A model generated the notes under the pieces. It did no database searches and had not been told where the DNA came from. It was given only the letters and a program-made list of their open reading frames with translations. Positions 13,581 to 28,000 of a DNA stretch of 64,000 nt are shown piece after piece; within the stretch, counting starts at the first letter, position 1; each line of letters begins with the position of its first letter. Source of the stretch: Nephromyces sp. MM_2019 (Eukaryota; Apicomplexa; Aconoidasida; Nephromycida). A program made the position numbers and the translations under genes. The DNA lies in the NCBI GenBank assembly GCA_015657535.1, contig JADHZB010001095.1, positions 1,355 through 65,354 on the forward strand, written 5' to 3'.

Positions 13581-14023
13581 TTTGTTGCGGTGATTAGAGA
13601 AACATTAACAAGGGCCAGGATTTTACAGTCAAAAAACCACGCAAAGATACGAAATACAGGAATAGAGCTATTCTGTATCTAGCAGCAGCAGCAAGTACTA
13701 AAAGATAAATCGCAGTAAAACAATTCCCTTTCGTACACAACGCCATATGATGATTTCCCCAAAAAAGAAGCTGTGTACTTTAGGGGATATTGCACATCTT
13801 CAGGAAGCCCTTGGGATACAAACAATCTTAGGTCAGCGGGTTTCAGCATTTTTCTGCTTTAGGAAATACACTACACTTCATTCTATGTATGCTCTACGAA
13901 AAGATGTATTCATATAGTGGAACACGATGCCTGTGAAAGTGACCTTTAGATAATACTCAGCGCAAAGGCTGTGATGCGCAGCTTCGACGCAAGGATTAAA
14001 GAGTAACTTTTTTTCCAGTGTGA

Positions 14024-14113
14024 AAAGCGCTACAGCCTGCACATCCGGCTGCCAAAGCACTACAGCATATACACCCGGCTGCCGAAAGCGATACAGAATA
14101 TATATCCCGCTGC
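14024..14113. repeat. Three tandem copies of a ~30-base unit
   Basis: Three consecutive units read approximately AAAGCRCTACAGCMTRYACA followed by CCGGCTGCC. Copies 1 and 2 are closest, and copy 3 has diverged. The minus-strand frame through the array reads with a repeating pattern of GVYAV/DVQAV-like residues, but nothing else there suggests coding. Likely a minisatellite in intergenic DNA. Confidence 0.75.
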
Positions 14114-15607
14114 TCCTGCGTTTCATGCAAATCGTTGCTATTTTAAAAAGCTGCTTTGATTAAGCGACATCACTTTAAGTTTTTGTTAATGCCCTCTAAA
14201 TGCCAGTTCCTTCTCAGTGAACTAGCGTTGCTCTAATCCTTTGAATAATCCCATAGCTATATCCTCTGAAAATAGTAATTGCCGGACTATAACTGGGGTA
14301 CATAGCAAGTTCAACACTCCTGTCTTTTCTTTGAAATTGAAGCGCTACTAGTACAGACTAAAGTTAAGTCCCATAGTTAAATCCCACTACATTTAGTTGC
14401 TTTCGAAAGCTATTTTGTAATCATAATGTTATTTCGAGTAAGTACCACAGGCTTATCGAAATTTAATTCCTAGACTGAATCCCAAAGCCATTAGGGCCTA
14501 ACATTATAATTCGGTACTGCATTATGGAGCTTAGTAATTGCTTGTTCTGCTAGAGTGCGGCAAGCATTGCGTAATCCAAAAATAGATTTTCCCGTGACGG
14601 GTATCACCTGTCTATGATCGGTATGCGAGAGCATTCGATAAAAGTACTAAAGTTAACACTTCTATATATATTATGAAGTAGCTTTTCTCAGAGCGTGAAA
14701 ATGATACGTGCTTGTATATTCAAGATTTTTTTCAAAGAAGTGGATATGTACTGAGAGCTCAAGATAATTTTCTAGTATGTACTTGTAGCCCTTTCTTGAG
14801 GTGTTCAATTTAACGTAATTATTCCCCTGTTAGCTGTCCGATGCTCCATCTAATATTTTCAGCTTGGTTCAGCCGTTATTCAAATCATACTACTTTTCTT
14901 AAGCTGGCTATTGGTGGTTAAAAATGCTGGGGAAAAGCGTAAGTCACACTTCTTTTCTTCCATGAAATCAGTATTTTTTACATGCACTACCGGTACGAGA
15001 CTCGTGCACAACAGCCTCCATTTTTGCAGAGAATATTAGCCTTTCTTTTTAATATTCTGAGATCCTGCATCTCATATTTTTGTCTTGTGGTTGAGATTGA
15101 AAAGGCATTACGGAGGCTCCTCTGGTACTCGAAGTCATCAACTGACTTGATGATGGCTTGGCTGCCCTGCTCAGGTCATTACGCTCTAATATATTGTGGG
15201 GGTTGCATAAACTAATGTATTCTGCAAATCTTTGATACAACTTAATATTATCAATCACTGCCCTGGCAAAACGCAGGGAGCTTTTCCTGTGACTTATAAG
15301 TCGGGTATTTTTTTAAGTACCCTGGACTAACTTTCGGTACAGAATTCGCCTCTTTCTCTGTTACCATGTGGTTATAGTTGGGATATTGTGCTACTGCCAC
15401 AGCTTTATTCAAACTTGTACACACACGGCCCTCCTGGCATCCCCCAAGCCCTATGAATGATGGATGACTACACCGTCGCCCTTCTCCCTACTGTAATCTA
15501 TTGGTAGCTCTTTGCCGGCTTTACTTTCATGGAAGCTCCATTTGGTATATATACACTTAAAACTCTACTTGGCCTCTATAGAAAGCGCAAACATTCTTTA
15601 TAAAAGT
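14114..15607. other. Intergenic stretch 5' of SRP19
   Basis: No secure gene. A minus-strand frame at about 14990-15180 stays open for some 60 codons (…IIKSVDDFEYQRSL…) in the frame opposite a plus-strand frame at 14982-15215. Neither has convincing splice sites or a recognised motif. The stretch closest to 15600 probably contains the SRP19 promoter and 5' UTR. Confidence 0.3.
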
Positions 15608-17760
15608 ATGGGGGATGAAGAGAGCTTCTTCTCAGCCCAACCTGTTGCCGCTGATGAAGGCAACAATGAAATAAATGACATTAAATCTTCATCTTTTAGC
15701 GATGTTCCGCAATCCTCAAATCCTGCGCTGAGTGTCGGGAGGTGGAAAATTATATATCCAAACTACATCGATTCTTCGAAGACGATTCAGCAGGGTAGAA
15801 GAATATCTCGCAGTTGCGCAGTGGACTCTCCTCGCGTGGAGGAGATGAAGTTAGTATGTGATCACTTACGGATTCCATGCATGATTGAAATGGTTAGCAT
15901 ATCTGGGAAGTTGTTGCCTAGAATTACAGAATTACAAAATGCTGATGCTTTATCTTCTCAAAATAATATTGCTGAGTATCAAGCGGTCATAGAGTTGTTG
16001 TCCATGTAAGGCAAACAATGGCATTTAGTGAGCAACGATAGTACTTTGTGTGCTTCAGATACTCTCGCCTTACCGAATTTCAATTGTATGCTCTTGATCA
16101 AGACTTTTTTGAGCATTGCTTGCATACTTGACATTTGCGGGATGCGGCTAAATATCAATCTTTGCTTTTTTGGTCAATATTTGTGTGTGTGCGTGGTGGA
16201 TACAATTGCGCTCTTTTGTCTCTGTGTGAAGGGCCACTTGAAGGTGCCCATCTTTGCGCTAATCGGATTTGTAAATGAGGAAATCTTTCTTTTTTGTTCG
16301 CCGGCTTGTGAACCTTGTAATAAAAAGTTTTTGTTTATAGCTGCATATGCTTATAGCAAGTCTATACTGGCAATTTTGAAATTATCCGAGACGTGCACTA
16401 TGCAGTATTTAGCAAGTCAAAAAAACATTTTCTTTCTGGAAAATCTGCCGTATGATTACTACCTTTTTTTTTGTTGCTAAATGCTATCGTTAAGGATTAT
16501 TTTTTTGGTTTTTTTCAAGAATAACTCGTCACAGCAGCTGATGGTAATTTTTAATAAAAACCCCGGGCCACGCATTCTTTAAGAAGCTTATCTTAACAAA
16601 AGATAGCGACTCAAGTGTTTCAACTTCCCTACTGGAACAGTGTGATACTGATTGATATTCATGGCATTTCCGTATATTTCGTGGTTTGAATATGTATTCG
16701 TTGCAGAAATATTTTTTTGGAGGGGGACGCATAACTCATTTGAGCTACAAGGCATGGTATGCAAAATGAAAGTCTATTTGTGTCTACTTCAGAAAGCTTA
16801 CCCCAGAGACTGGCTGGTTCCAGGACGCTTAAGGCTTAAACTTCATGGAGATTATGATGAGCCCATATCCAAAGCTTTGAACTCAAGTATGTTTCTAATT
16901 TTAAATAATTTTAATTTCTTTGCTTGAGCTGTTTAAGTTGAATACCACATAGCAATAACGACTTGCGCTATGCCAAAATTCAATATTTTTTCCTATTTCC
17001 AGTATGATTATTATGATTTATTTTGTTAACAAGGTCTGCTGGTAATATCTTCATGTATTAGCCCATTAAATTAGCTGGTTTTATTATTAAGATTGATCCT
17101 ATAAAACTAGTGTGAAGTTTGAAGCTCATTTTCAAGCTCATGGAGATGATTTTCTTACGTTAAAACTTTTTAATTTGGGCTTTTTTGAAATACACTCCTT
17201 TTGAGTAAGAATATTACAACTACTGCATAAGTGAATAGATGTGAGTATCATTTGACAGTCGATTAGAAATTTGATTTCTTTTCCTCTTGTAGAGAATTTG
17301 TTAGGTTTGGTAAGTTTTAGAAGAAAAGCAAGTATCCTAGGCTAAAGTTTGTATTGCTTTGGTGATTTTTTCCTATGAAATACATGTTGAGTTTTTTTTT
17401 ATTAATACTGGCTTGTACCTTTACGGTTATGCCAGCATCGTTAAATGGGGTTTTTCTTTTTTTTTTATTCTTAGAGAATAACCTTTTGATTTTTTCTTTT
17501 ATGTTTTGAGCCAAATCAATACTAGTGAAGTTTTCTGAAATCTTCACTTTCACCTGGTTCGAAACTTTTTTGAAAGCATTGACAGAATCTTAAATACAAA
17601 TTTTTACGCAGAAAAGGCTTTGATGCTGAAACTAGGGGAGCTCATACCGTTGTTGAAGAGTAGAGTTGCAGATCAGTCAAAGACTGCGGCGAGTGCTAAA
17701 GCCGTCGCTCAGACCTCAAAAAAATCTGCAAGGACGAAGCAGCTCAAGAAGCAGAAATGA
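15608..17760 (+). CDS. SRP19: Signal recognition particle 19 kDa subunit
   Basis: SRP19 binds the tips of SRP RNA helices 6 and 8, mostly in the nucleolus, and allows SRP54 loading for ER targeting. Three exons join in frame: 15608-15892, 16793-16886 and 17612-17760, giving about 175 residues (human SRP19 has 144). The hallmark RWKIIYPNYIDSSKTIQQGR sits in exon 1, after an acidic N-terminal extension of about 40 residues. KAYPRDWLVPGRLRLKL opens exon 2, matching the family's YPREW...GRVRV segment. Exon 3 encodes LGELIPLLKSR and a Lys/Ala-rich tail, as in other SRP19 proteins. Introns are 900 and 725 bases, T-rich, with donors GTTAGC and GTATGT. The frame stays open upstream to 15512, but that part is hydrophobic, so the ATG at 15608 is preferred. 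Confidence 0.93.
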
Positions 17761-19984
17761 TGAGGTATATGAAGTTTGCGCAGCTCTTTATTCTTTTGCG
17801 TTTGTTTGTGCTGAAAAAATTTCTGTTCTAATTTCGCTGAATGCAACTCAGTGTTTATATTTTTGCAACTTTAGCGATTTCTTGTAATTCATAATGCTGC
17901 ACCTATGGCGGTACTAAATTTGCCGCGATTTTATTTCTTCCAAAAGATATCCCCATAAGACACTGTATTTAAGCAACAGTTGTTGAATGCTGAATTTAAC
18001 TAAAAGAAATGCAAAAGCGGGTCCGTTAAAGAACTTATGACGTGCTTTCTGCTTTTGCTGCATAATAATCAACCTTATTTAAGCACCTTTAGCACACAAA
18101 TCTTGCTCTGAGTTTTTACAAGCATTTTTTGCCGTCAACAATTATAATCACCTGGTCAACGCGAGTCCTTAGAAAAATCATCCCTGCTAGATTATACGCT
18201 TATTTTGAAGCCTTCGGTGTTCCATTGGTGAGTTTGCAAGCTATCTCCTGCTTTTGTTATATAGACCGCTCGGAATTCCCTCCTAAAATTTATTTTTGTA
18301 AGCAAGAAATTTACCCGCGTATGTGGTAGTGCTATCATTTGTGATCTAGAGTCACTTTTTGATGCAGGTTGTTAACTACCTGTTTGCCCTCGTGGGTGTC
18401 GGAGTAGCAGACGAATGACCAAGTATTCTTCATTCAATGTGTTTTCGATTAATAGGGTGGAATAAGCAGAAAAAATTGCTAAACGATAATATTCTACGTA
18501 GCAGCGAGGAATTGCAGCAAAAGTGTTTTTGATTCTTTAGCATGGTATTTTATGCAAGATAGCGACCATCCTCTCTCTCGTTATTGCTAGAAAGGTTTAA
18601 TGCGCCCACTTTTTCTGAGGACAGTTACTCACTGCTGCGAATTTCTTAAAACAGGCTTGTGCCGTATTTATTGTATCATCGAACTCTAGTGAAAAAAAAT
18701 TATTGTAAACAAAATTGAAGTTGATTTTATAGAAAAAAAGTTATAAAAATAATCGGAGAATCCATTTCACCCAGCTTACAATAGGGCTAAATTCGTATTA
18801 TCTTCGTAAAGGCATATCTGCTTTTGGGTTGTTCATACGAAACGTAATTCTGGTTCTTTGAAAATTTTTGCATCAAGCATTTGAAACTATTTCCTACAAA
18901 ATTAAACTCAACGCCACTTTGGAGATTTCACATTATTATCTGATTCCTGGTAAGCCTTCAACTCTAATAAGTTGAGCAAAGTTACGGGCTGGCGTTTCTG
19001 TCGCCTTCATAGACCACTATATATTTTGTAACAAATGGAATGTAGTTTCTTTTCGGGTATCTCAAACCTCTCGCGCTAGACGGTTCCCGGCAATCTCTAT
19101 TCGGAGAATTATGCAAGCATTCGCTTTTTAAAGATGTATGATTACTTTAAAGCCAAGGTTTTACGCGGTTTATGGCGAAGAATTGAGCATACATTACAAA
19201 ATTAAGCGCTGTAGCCATGCGTTAAACGTCAACTCCAGGTGTATTGATGGATGCGTATAAATATAATTGCGGGTTCGAGTGATTTGGATGTAAAATTAAA
19301 TCAATTCATTAGTATATAAACACCTTGGCGTTACCGACACCATGGATATATTCATTATCAGGCACTGGTGACATCGAGGATATTCTTTAAATTCGCGGTT
19401 CATCGTAAATAACTATGTAAGCATACGCGCCTTCTGTGACTGCTAGTACGTAAGTTTCGCCATTTAATATTTGACAAGGTTATTTTATCATGGAAGTAAA
19501 AACTGCTGCTAAGTCGTAATGTTGCGTTAGAGTCAGGCTTGACGGTCAAAATAAGATGAATTCCACACAAATTCAATGTATTGAATCCGCGTTTAGAAAT
19601 AATTTTCCTTTGGTTGCATAAAATAACCCGCAAGCACAAAGGCGCCAATCGCATGCCCTTTGTACTCACAAGGGTCTTCTTGGTTTATTGGGTTCATAAA
19701 AATAACTATCCGGGTAGACGGAAGTTAAAGGATCGACAAAAATGCCTAAACTACAGTCTAAAGGCAAGTAAGAGGATTAACATCGCCTTTTGAATACTTC
19801 TTGTGAGGATTGGGCTAACGGACGCAACTTGTGCCCTCCCAAATATTTACACATGATTCCTAAAGGAGGTTTTTACTATGATGACTGCAGCCCAGTGGTA
19901 ATACTATAGTTGCGCCTGCGCTAATATTCATTGCAATGGAGGATTTTAAAAAAAAAGATATAAAACATGCAAGTAGCCATGAAT
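17761..19984. other. Intergenic stretch 3' of SRP19
   Basis: No supported gene. Frames on both strands at 19400-19793 overlap one another, lack splice context and resemble no family. T-richness typical of the SRP19 block continues to roughly 19 kb and then fades. This would be a convergent intergenic region if the minus-strand terminal exon at 19985 is real. Confidence 0.35.
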
Positions 19985-20256
19985 CTAATCCAACGCAGTA
20001 TCTTCTACACATGATGATATGCTCTTCCAGTAATCCTCTAAATCCTCACTGCCAGTAAATCTTGGCAAGGCAATTGGTTGGGAATTTCGCCTCATATTTG
20101 CGGTCTCCCGCATTGTTAACAACGGTGTGATATCCAAAGAAACTTCATTGGAAGCGCGATTTCCATGTAGGACCGAGGGCTTGGTGCAATCCCCGCGACT
20201 TCCAGTAGCGAAACATGGAACCATCTCAGGGCTTCCATCATCATTATAACATTCCT
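19985..20256 (-). CDS. Probable 3' terminal exon of a minus-strand gene
   Basis: Following a CAG acceptor (TTGTTATCAG) near 20257, the frame runs about 90 codons to a TAG at 19985. The sequence is polar and acidic at the end (FTGSEDLEDYWKSISSCVED), with SLDITPLLTMRETANMRR in the middle. Composition resembles a real C-terminus rather than intron. It may be the last exon of the gene or genes whose other pieces lie between 22 and 29 kb, all on the same strand. No domain recognised. Confidence 0.45.
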
Positions 20257-21473
20257 CTGATAACAAATGAAACGAGCAAAGGATGAGAGTATTCCGCATA
20301 GTATAAGTAGCCATGCCATCTAGTTGCCGTGGATTTCTTGTGTTTTCACTAAATATCTATTGGGGTAGACAAGTTTGAAAAAATACAAAAGCCAGCATCT
20401 TTAAGAAAAAGTTACTTTGAGCTTCTTTAGAACATGTGTCGTGAAAAAGTGCTTTCCTCTATCATTCAAAAAGATGAGTCAAGAAGAACAGCTTTTTAAG
20501 CAAATTAAAATAAAGAAAACTCGCCTCTATAGAACCCCATAGTTTTACGTCGATAAAAAAGGAGACAATACGACTTTAACGGGTAAAACACAAAATTAAT
20601 GATATTCATACACAGCAAGGGAATTGAGAGAGCACGGTTTTAGCATGCATGAATAGTCAAGATTCTGGGTGACTTCACACGGTAAAATCCAGCATTTGAT
20701 ATGGTACGCAGCTGCGGAGTAACTTGCTATTCAAGTTTTAGCTTGTTTTATCTTCTTAAAAAAAATAGGCTTAAAATCAACTCTTGCAGTAATTCGGAAT
20801 TTTTTAAGGTAAAATTTTTTGGGGATATCAGAAAATGAATAGATTTGAGTAAACTCTATTACCTGATGTCGCTTTAAACAATTGAATGAAGCTATTTCAC
20901 TCTTTTTGAAATAGATCTTTCTTAGAATTACCCATAATGAATTCTGAAAAGTGACTTGTATAACAAAACGCTTGATAGTTTCGTAAAAAATACTAACCCC
21001 ATAAATTCAGTTGAATTTTAGGCGCAATAGGAAGTATCCACGTGCGCCAATCGTTCCCAAATACTTCAGAAACTTGTTGCATAAAACTAGTCTGAAGGAA
21101 AATAATATTACGAAAATTAGTACATTTCGGTTCCTAAAGCTGTTTCCTCTATAATTTCCCTACTAAATCAAAGTCAGAATTCTAGCGACTAAGGAAGTCT
21201 TTAAAGTAGGATAAAATGGCTATGCCATACGCTGATGAAATTCAAGATAATCGAAGTTGCACCCAAGAGGTGCAAAATTCCCGCGGTGACAAAGCGAATT
21301 TGGCGCTGCAGCTCCTTAAATTTATAGGCTTTGCGTCACCGTTAGATTCGCTTTACCTTCTCACAAAGCTTATAGCGTAATATAATTTTTTGAAAAGGGC
21401 TATATATGTTTTGAATCAGTAAACGGTAGGTGCATGGTTTAACCCTTCAATTAAGCACTCTTCCGTGAAAACA

Positions 21474-21621
21474 AAAATTTAACCAATATAATGGGCAATG
21501 AATATGGCAAAATGGCATGCAACTTCAAAGTATCAAAACCCTAAACCATAAAAATTTAACCAGTATAATGGGCAAAAAATATAGCTTATAGGAAAACACC
21601 CATGGCATGCAACTTCGAAAA
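21474..21621. repeat. Direct repeat, two diverged ~57-72 base copies
   Basis: Two copies share AATTTAACCARTATAATGGG near their start and GGCATGCAACTTC near their end. The second copy carries extra bases in the middle. They lie head to tail with about 20 bases between them. No coding role is seen. Confidence 0.75.
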
Positions 21622-22098
21622 ACAATATACGAAGAATACTACAAAAAAGATGCAATGTTTGCAAAAAGACACAAATTCAAGTGTTCTGCTTGAAATGAGG
21701 AATCCACCCACAAATTTGAGCAAACCTCTGGAATTTTCAGCAGGAAATTTTCCGACCGGTATTTAAGAGCAGTAAAACTTATTTAATGGCTTAACTGCTT
21801 ACTCTTTGCAACTTTAAAAAATTTGGAAATAACTACTCTGATAAGCAAAAAACTTGAATTCTAGCCCAGCTCTAGGCAATTTACTAGCAAATAAGCCAAA
21901 CCTTGCCAAAACATAATTGCATGGCTGCTCGATATGCTACTCATAGTAATCTTGATTAAATTTTGAATCAGGGCGAATCATTTAAAATTAATCTGAACCA
22001 AAACCGCCTTTTCTTAATTTCACCCTTTCAAATAGATGATCAGCTTTGATGCTTAAACTGCACAGTAGCAGTGAAACATATACCAAATATGCAAAATA

Positions 22099-25000
22099 TT
22101 AGCAGAAATGGAGTATCAACCTATATTTTCCCATTTCAGTAATACAACTCCTTGTAACAAAAACAGCTAGACAAGCATGAAAGAAAGAAAATAAAGATAA
22201 TTGGGGGGGGGACCTTGAGTTATAACTCTTTTTCATAAACTCCATGGGATTGAAAACACAGTTTGAAAAAATTGATATAATTAAGAATTGCTGTTTGTAT
22301 TCGATATCTAGTATTTTATACATCATTTTTAACCACATTTGGAATGGTCTTTGAGTCATCATCCTATTTGTCTCAGCATAATATTCCTCCAATATTTCCA
22401 ATGCTTTCGGGATATTCTGTAGTTCAGAGTTTAGAATTCAGCATTGACTAAATGGAGAAATAAGGGTGATGATAAGAAAGTTGAATACTTCAGAAATGAG
22501 CCCGCTTTTGGTATTCTACCTTGCTAATGATACATATACCTTAAAAGTACAGCCTTAATGTTCTCCCTATCAGTATGAAGCCTAGCCAGGATTTACAAAC
22601 CTTAGGCCCACGAAGCCCTTGTAATAGTTCTATGCAAGTTATGTTTGTCTTGATAGCTTCAAATTGATAGCATAGTTGCTCCTATACGCATTTATCATCT
22701 AACACTAATAAGTGGATTTTTAAGAAAAAAATATTCAATAGCCTTATTGAAAGCAATGAGGAAGTAATTGCAAAAAAACTACTGTATTAGCTAAATTAGC
22801 TCAGTATAAGATGAAATTGAATAGAATCATTTCGCAGCGGTAGAATACAAGGAAAAAGACAAAACAACAATTTAAAGCAATAAAATCCTGAAAAATAAAA
22901 AAAATCGCAGAAGATTGATAAATGCGGGAGTGTATATAATTTCTACAAAATCTCGACCGATTGAAACGATTCGATGCTCATAGCACACACGCACGCTAAA
23001 ATATCAATAAAATATTCGAAAAAAAACCCAGCTATTCAGGAAAAAAATGTAATTAAATTCGTACCAAACTTCAATATCACCAAAGAAACAAATTGCCCAA
23101 CAATTTCATCTCAAAGAGTTGCCGGAAAACATGCAGTAGCTCTTTGCTAAAAAAATACGAGCAAATTTTAGTTGCCTCCACTTTAACGCTAAGATATATA
23201 TAAAAAGTTTTACCCAGCAAATGTAGACTTCTGTAAGCTTCAAAGCAAAAGAAAACAAAATGCTGACCAGGACGAGTGCACCACCCTATAAGAACGGAGA
23301 AGGGTTAAAATTGAGCAGATGAAAATAATCTGCCGAAAAAACGCACACAGCTCAACCAAAAATCATACACACACCAGGGCAAAAAGGAGAGCCTCAAAGC
23401 CATATTATCTGCATCTATTTCTTCAACCTTGGAATCTTAAAAATACGAATTTTTCGGGGATGAAAAGGATAAAAGGAGCTAATCATATAGGCTCCTCAGT
23501 TTAAGCAGACGAATTAAACGAGCATGCCATGAACTTTCAAAGCAAATTGGGGAGGATTAAAGGTGAAAGATTACAAAAAAGCATCAAAAGCTTGAGATAA
23601 AACCGATTCATACAGCCGCTAAAAGACATGGAATTCGTGCAGAAAAGCCAGAAGAAGCGAAAAAGCCTGAAACTTTAGCCCTTACCTTTGTATGTGCTTT
23701 ATTAAATGAAATCAAAATACCTCCCAGCAAGAGAATAAACGCTAGGATTGCCTCAATGACTGATAAAGCAAAATACACTATATTACACCATCTAATCAGC
23801 AATCTATATATTAACTGAAACACCACAAAATCGATGATTTTTCATAAAATTCATCTGAAATTTACGATTCCTTACCGATATTTTGCTGATATCAAACAAT
23901 AAACCTGCTTTATCATTTCATATATATTTTTTCACAGAAATTGCCGTAAAATTAGAATGTATTAGATGTAAAAAAGCTCAAAAAAACACGTTCAATCTTT
24001 ACTCAATGAATTTGAGAAAACACGACCAACAAAGTATGCCGATGAGAAATTATCGGGGTCGCTAGTCGAAGTCAACCAAGGTTAAATATAATTGCAGTCC
24101 ATTTCCACATAAAAAAGCAGCAAGTTTTACAATTTTTTCATCTTCTTCTCTGCTGGGTGTACGTACAAAACACTTTATTTCTTAGACACTTCACTGCTTT
24201 TCTGTGTGTGCCTGAGCCTCCGTATGCGACTTTACCATCTCTCTCTTTGTACCAAATCGCAATATTCATGCAACAAATACTACTTTAAAAAAATGGGAAA
24301 AAGCTAGGGAAAAAATCAGCTCCAAATTCATCCAAATCTAAAAATCAACTCTTAGAGCAAATTCTACCAAAATTTCGAGAAATTTATAGCTTCTAGCATC
24401 CAACTGTGGAAAGCGTCAATTGCAAAAAAAGTGCTTATTGCCAGGAAAATGTATGCATATCTTCAAAGAAGCAAAAATATCAGATGCTTCTGCAGAATTT
24501 CTCCCTACTTCATCACGTACACCTGTTCCAAGACCTTTTCTTGATTTACTTCCAAGTCGGATTTTATTTGCATACTTTTTCACTCAAAAATTAGCTCCCA
24601 GTTTAAAGGTATTATCATCAGTTTACACAGCATGATAAACTTTCAAAAGCAAAAGAGGAAAATAAATTGGATGTTTCCTTTCTTATTCTGTTTTACATTT
24701 TATCAAGGTGTGTAAAATGATGATACTACCTTTAAACTGGGAGCCATTTTTTGAATGAAAAAAACATCAAACTTATTACTTTGTTCTAAAAATTTATATC
24801 CACCACCGTCATTCTCCCTTTGATAGTAATTGACTTACTGGAGTAGAACAAGAACAACACAAAGAACTTCTGGTTGAGTAACCCTACGCAGTTATTGATC
24901 CAAAAGCAGTGGTGGTCCATACGAAAAATACATCTGAGCGAAGCAAGATTTGAGGCAGAGCTACCAAGATTTAACTAGCCTTTAATGAAGGCATTCAAAT

Positions 25001-28000
25001 CATTGCAAGCTTGAAAAAAATCAACTTTTATAGACGATTTTTCCAGCAAAAAAAACCAAAAATTACGAGCTCAACAATGCGCAATTTCAACACAAGTATT
25101 ATTTCAAAAGGCGTAATCAACTTTCAGCAATATTTAAAAGAAATACGTTCAAGGAGGCCGAAAAACCAAAATATAAGAATCTCCAAACTCGAACTTTTAT
25201 AGAAGATAAAGATCCTCGATATATATTCAATAGGCGCTATCCGATAGAGCATTAAGAGCTCTAATATGCACTTTACAGGTGCTACCCGACAGAGCATAAA
25301 GATCCCCATTACAAAATACTATAGGGATGAGTATCAACCCAACATACGGAAAAAGCAGCTATAAACAGAAGCATATATTGAAGAAATCAACAAAGAAAAA
25401 TTGCAATCATTAGCTCATTAGAGATAATGAAGTGATATAATAAGTAAATTCTCCAAATCATGCGGTTTATTCAAGCATGAAGCCGCTCTAAAAGCATTGC
25501 AAATAGAATATTAAAGAAGATAGAAAAACACCTTTAACTCCCTTTTAAAGCCAAATGAGAGAAAATGATTTCAGAATCTCTCAAATGATACAACTCCAGC
25601 TAAACATTAGAATAAACTATTTTCACAAATGTATGAGCTTTGATGAATGTGCGTTATTAAGCTTAATTTATTGCTTAAATTCCGATTTACCCACTATCTT
25701 TTCTCACGGCAAATTCGATAAAAACTACGCGAGTAGTCCTATCAAAGAGGTAGTAAAAAATATTAGCTACGCCAACTACTTAAAGGCAAGCTTCTTGCTG
25801 AATATATTTTTCCGTATAATTTTCTCTGCAGCAACTGCTTTCAAGTCTCAAATATGGCGAAAAATATAAGGGAAAAAGATGAGAGAATATTAAAGCTTGC
25901 TAGATAGGTAATAGACAAACCGTGCACACACGCGACAGTGATGAGCTCTAGCTGGTTTCCATAGACCAGAGCATTTTTCACAGATTTCCACTGAATCTTT
26001 CTTCTCTTGTACCTGCATTATCTCAAAAAGTGTGTGGAGATTTTTTTTTTGTGACTACAATTTTTCTTGCAAAAAAGCTAATTTATATGTTGATAAATAT
26101 AAAAAAATCGTATAAAATTCATTTTCCATCAGACTTAAATTTTCTGTATAAATTAAATACATTTGGTTTTATAACTTTTGACAAAGAAAAGAGGGAGTGT
26201 TAGTCACTCACTGTGAATGGAGCTAGAAGATGCCATTTATGAAAAAAAATCAAGAAAAATGATAGTTTCGCCTTTAATTTATCAAAAAATAAATTACTCC
26301 TTTTCAGTGGTAAGCCAGGCATAAAATCGCCCAACAAAGAACTCAACAAAAAAATCCAAATCACCAGAATCACTATTTTAGGAATCTGAAAAAAATTAGA
26401 AGCCAGAATTTGGTGGGCCTAGAAATACACTCTGCCCGAGAAAGCACGAAAAAATTAAAAGAGAGATTTATTTCCTCACACACAAAAAATTTAAAAAAAA
26501 ATTAAAGCACCGCTTTTAAACCTATATATCCAATCAATTTCTTCAATTAAATTTCTTAGCTTATCACAGCATTTTTCGCATTAAAAACAAGATTCTTATA
26601 CGCCTAAAGCTTCACCATCGAGAAAATCGCTCTTCCAAATACGGTATTATGCAGGAAAGCGAGAATTTCAGCTGAAATACAATCTTCATAAATTTGACAA
26701 AAAATCTCTTCGCCAGAAGCACTGAAATATGTGTAGTCGACTAATACAGCATGTAAAGAGCAGGGTAGATATACAAATATCAAAGCATATCCACGTGAAG
26801 TTCTTTCTATGAAGTGTGTTAGCACATCAATTAGCGTGTGATTGAGCAACTTTGCAAGCGAATTCGCTGCTTCTTCAGCTCAAAAATTGCAGCATAAAAT
26901 AATCTTGCTGCTTCCCTCTACATTGGGCTTTTTTGACTTGAAAGCAAAGGTACCTCTATCAGAAACTCATGAGAGCACACTAACACTAGTGGGTAGGGTT
27001 CATAGAAGAAATGCTTCTCACACACTGGGAGAATTGGTTATTGGTACCAAAATCGAACTAAAAAGTATCGAAAAAGGCACTGAATACATAGAAAGCCACA
27101 CTTTCTACTGGGAGATGAAAAAAAGCTCAATTATTTCTTTTAAATATAAAGCAGTGAAAAAGTCTTTAATCGTAAGCCCTACCTCTGATAGCTCCTTTAG
27201 AAAACCAGGGTTAGCTACAGCTACTCTAAAGCAGCAGAATAATGATAAATAAAAAAAAAATTCGTATATTGCGAAGGAAATTGGCGCCAGATGACTCCCA
27301 TTTAACACTGTGCACATTAAAGGCAGTGAAGAAGATGTTAGTAATATTTAAAGCTAGAAAAGCTCTAAATATAGGACTAAACAATGCAGCTTACTATAAA
27401 TCAAAAAAACTATCAAATCAGCCATCTATTTGCTTGAAAAAATATAAAGAAACACCTCCAAAAGCGTACCTAAGCAGCATCGAAGATTATATCAACGCAA
27501 GTAAAGGCAAAAATAATACAAATGAATCTATATAGGCTGAGACTAGCATGCAAATATGAAAACATAGCCCCCATCCCGTATATTAGAGTAAATTCAAGTA
27601 AAAGCATAAAGGATACATCTAAAAGCATGCATGTAGGGTCGATGCATTTGTAAGAGAAGTTAGCAGCCACACGTGATTTCACGCAAAGTTCTTTTTTTTA
27701 TTTAAATTCGCAATCATCATGCAAACAAAAAAAAGTCAATCATGCTTATTTACCAAAAAACCATACAAAAAATGTATCAATTTCCATCGGCAAAAAAGGT
27801 TTAATGCATTCAATTGTATTCAGAGAAGAGCAAGATAAAATTATAGCAAAAACAAGAGATAAAAACCATCCCCCCCTTAGACACATCAAGTGAAACCAGT
27901 GAATTTTTTTTTTCATACGAATAACGCCCTTACGGTGGGGTAGAAGCAGCCAAAATATTAAGAAATTCACGAAAAATAAATAAGTCCACCTAGCCAAAAC

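Noticed and set aside
16028..16480. 150-codon plus-strand hydrophobic frame
   Set aside because: It lies in the T-rich first intron of SRP19. Phe/Cys/Leu richness is what T-rich DNA gives by chance.
21538..21548. CCCTAAACC, resembling a plant-type telomere unit
   Set aside because: A single copy only, inside the direct-repeat spacer.
26842..27252. 136-codon plus-strand frame
   Set aside because: It overlaps better-bounded minus-strand exon candidates in an A-rich block, where Lys/Ser-rich plus frames arise easily. Not excluded outright.
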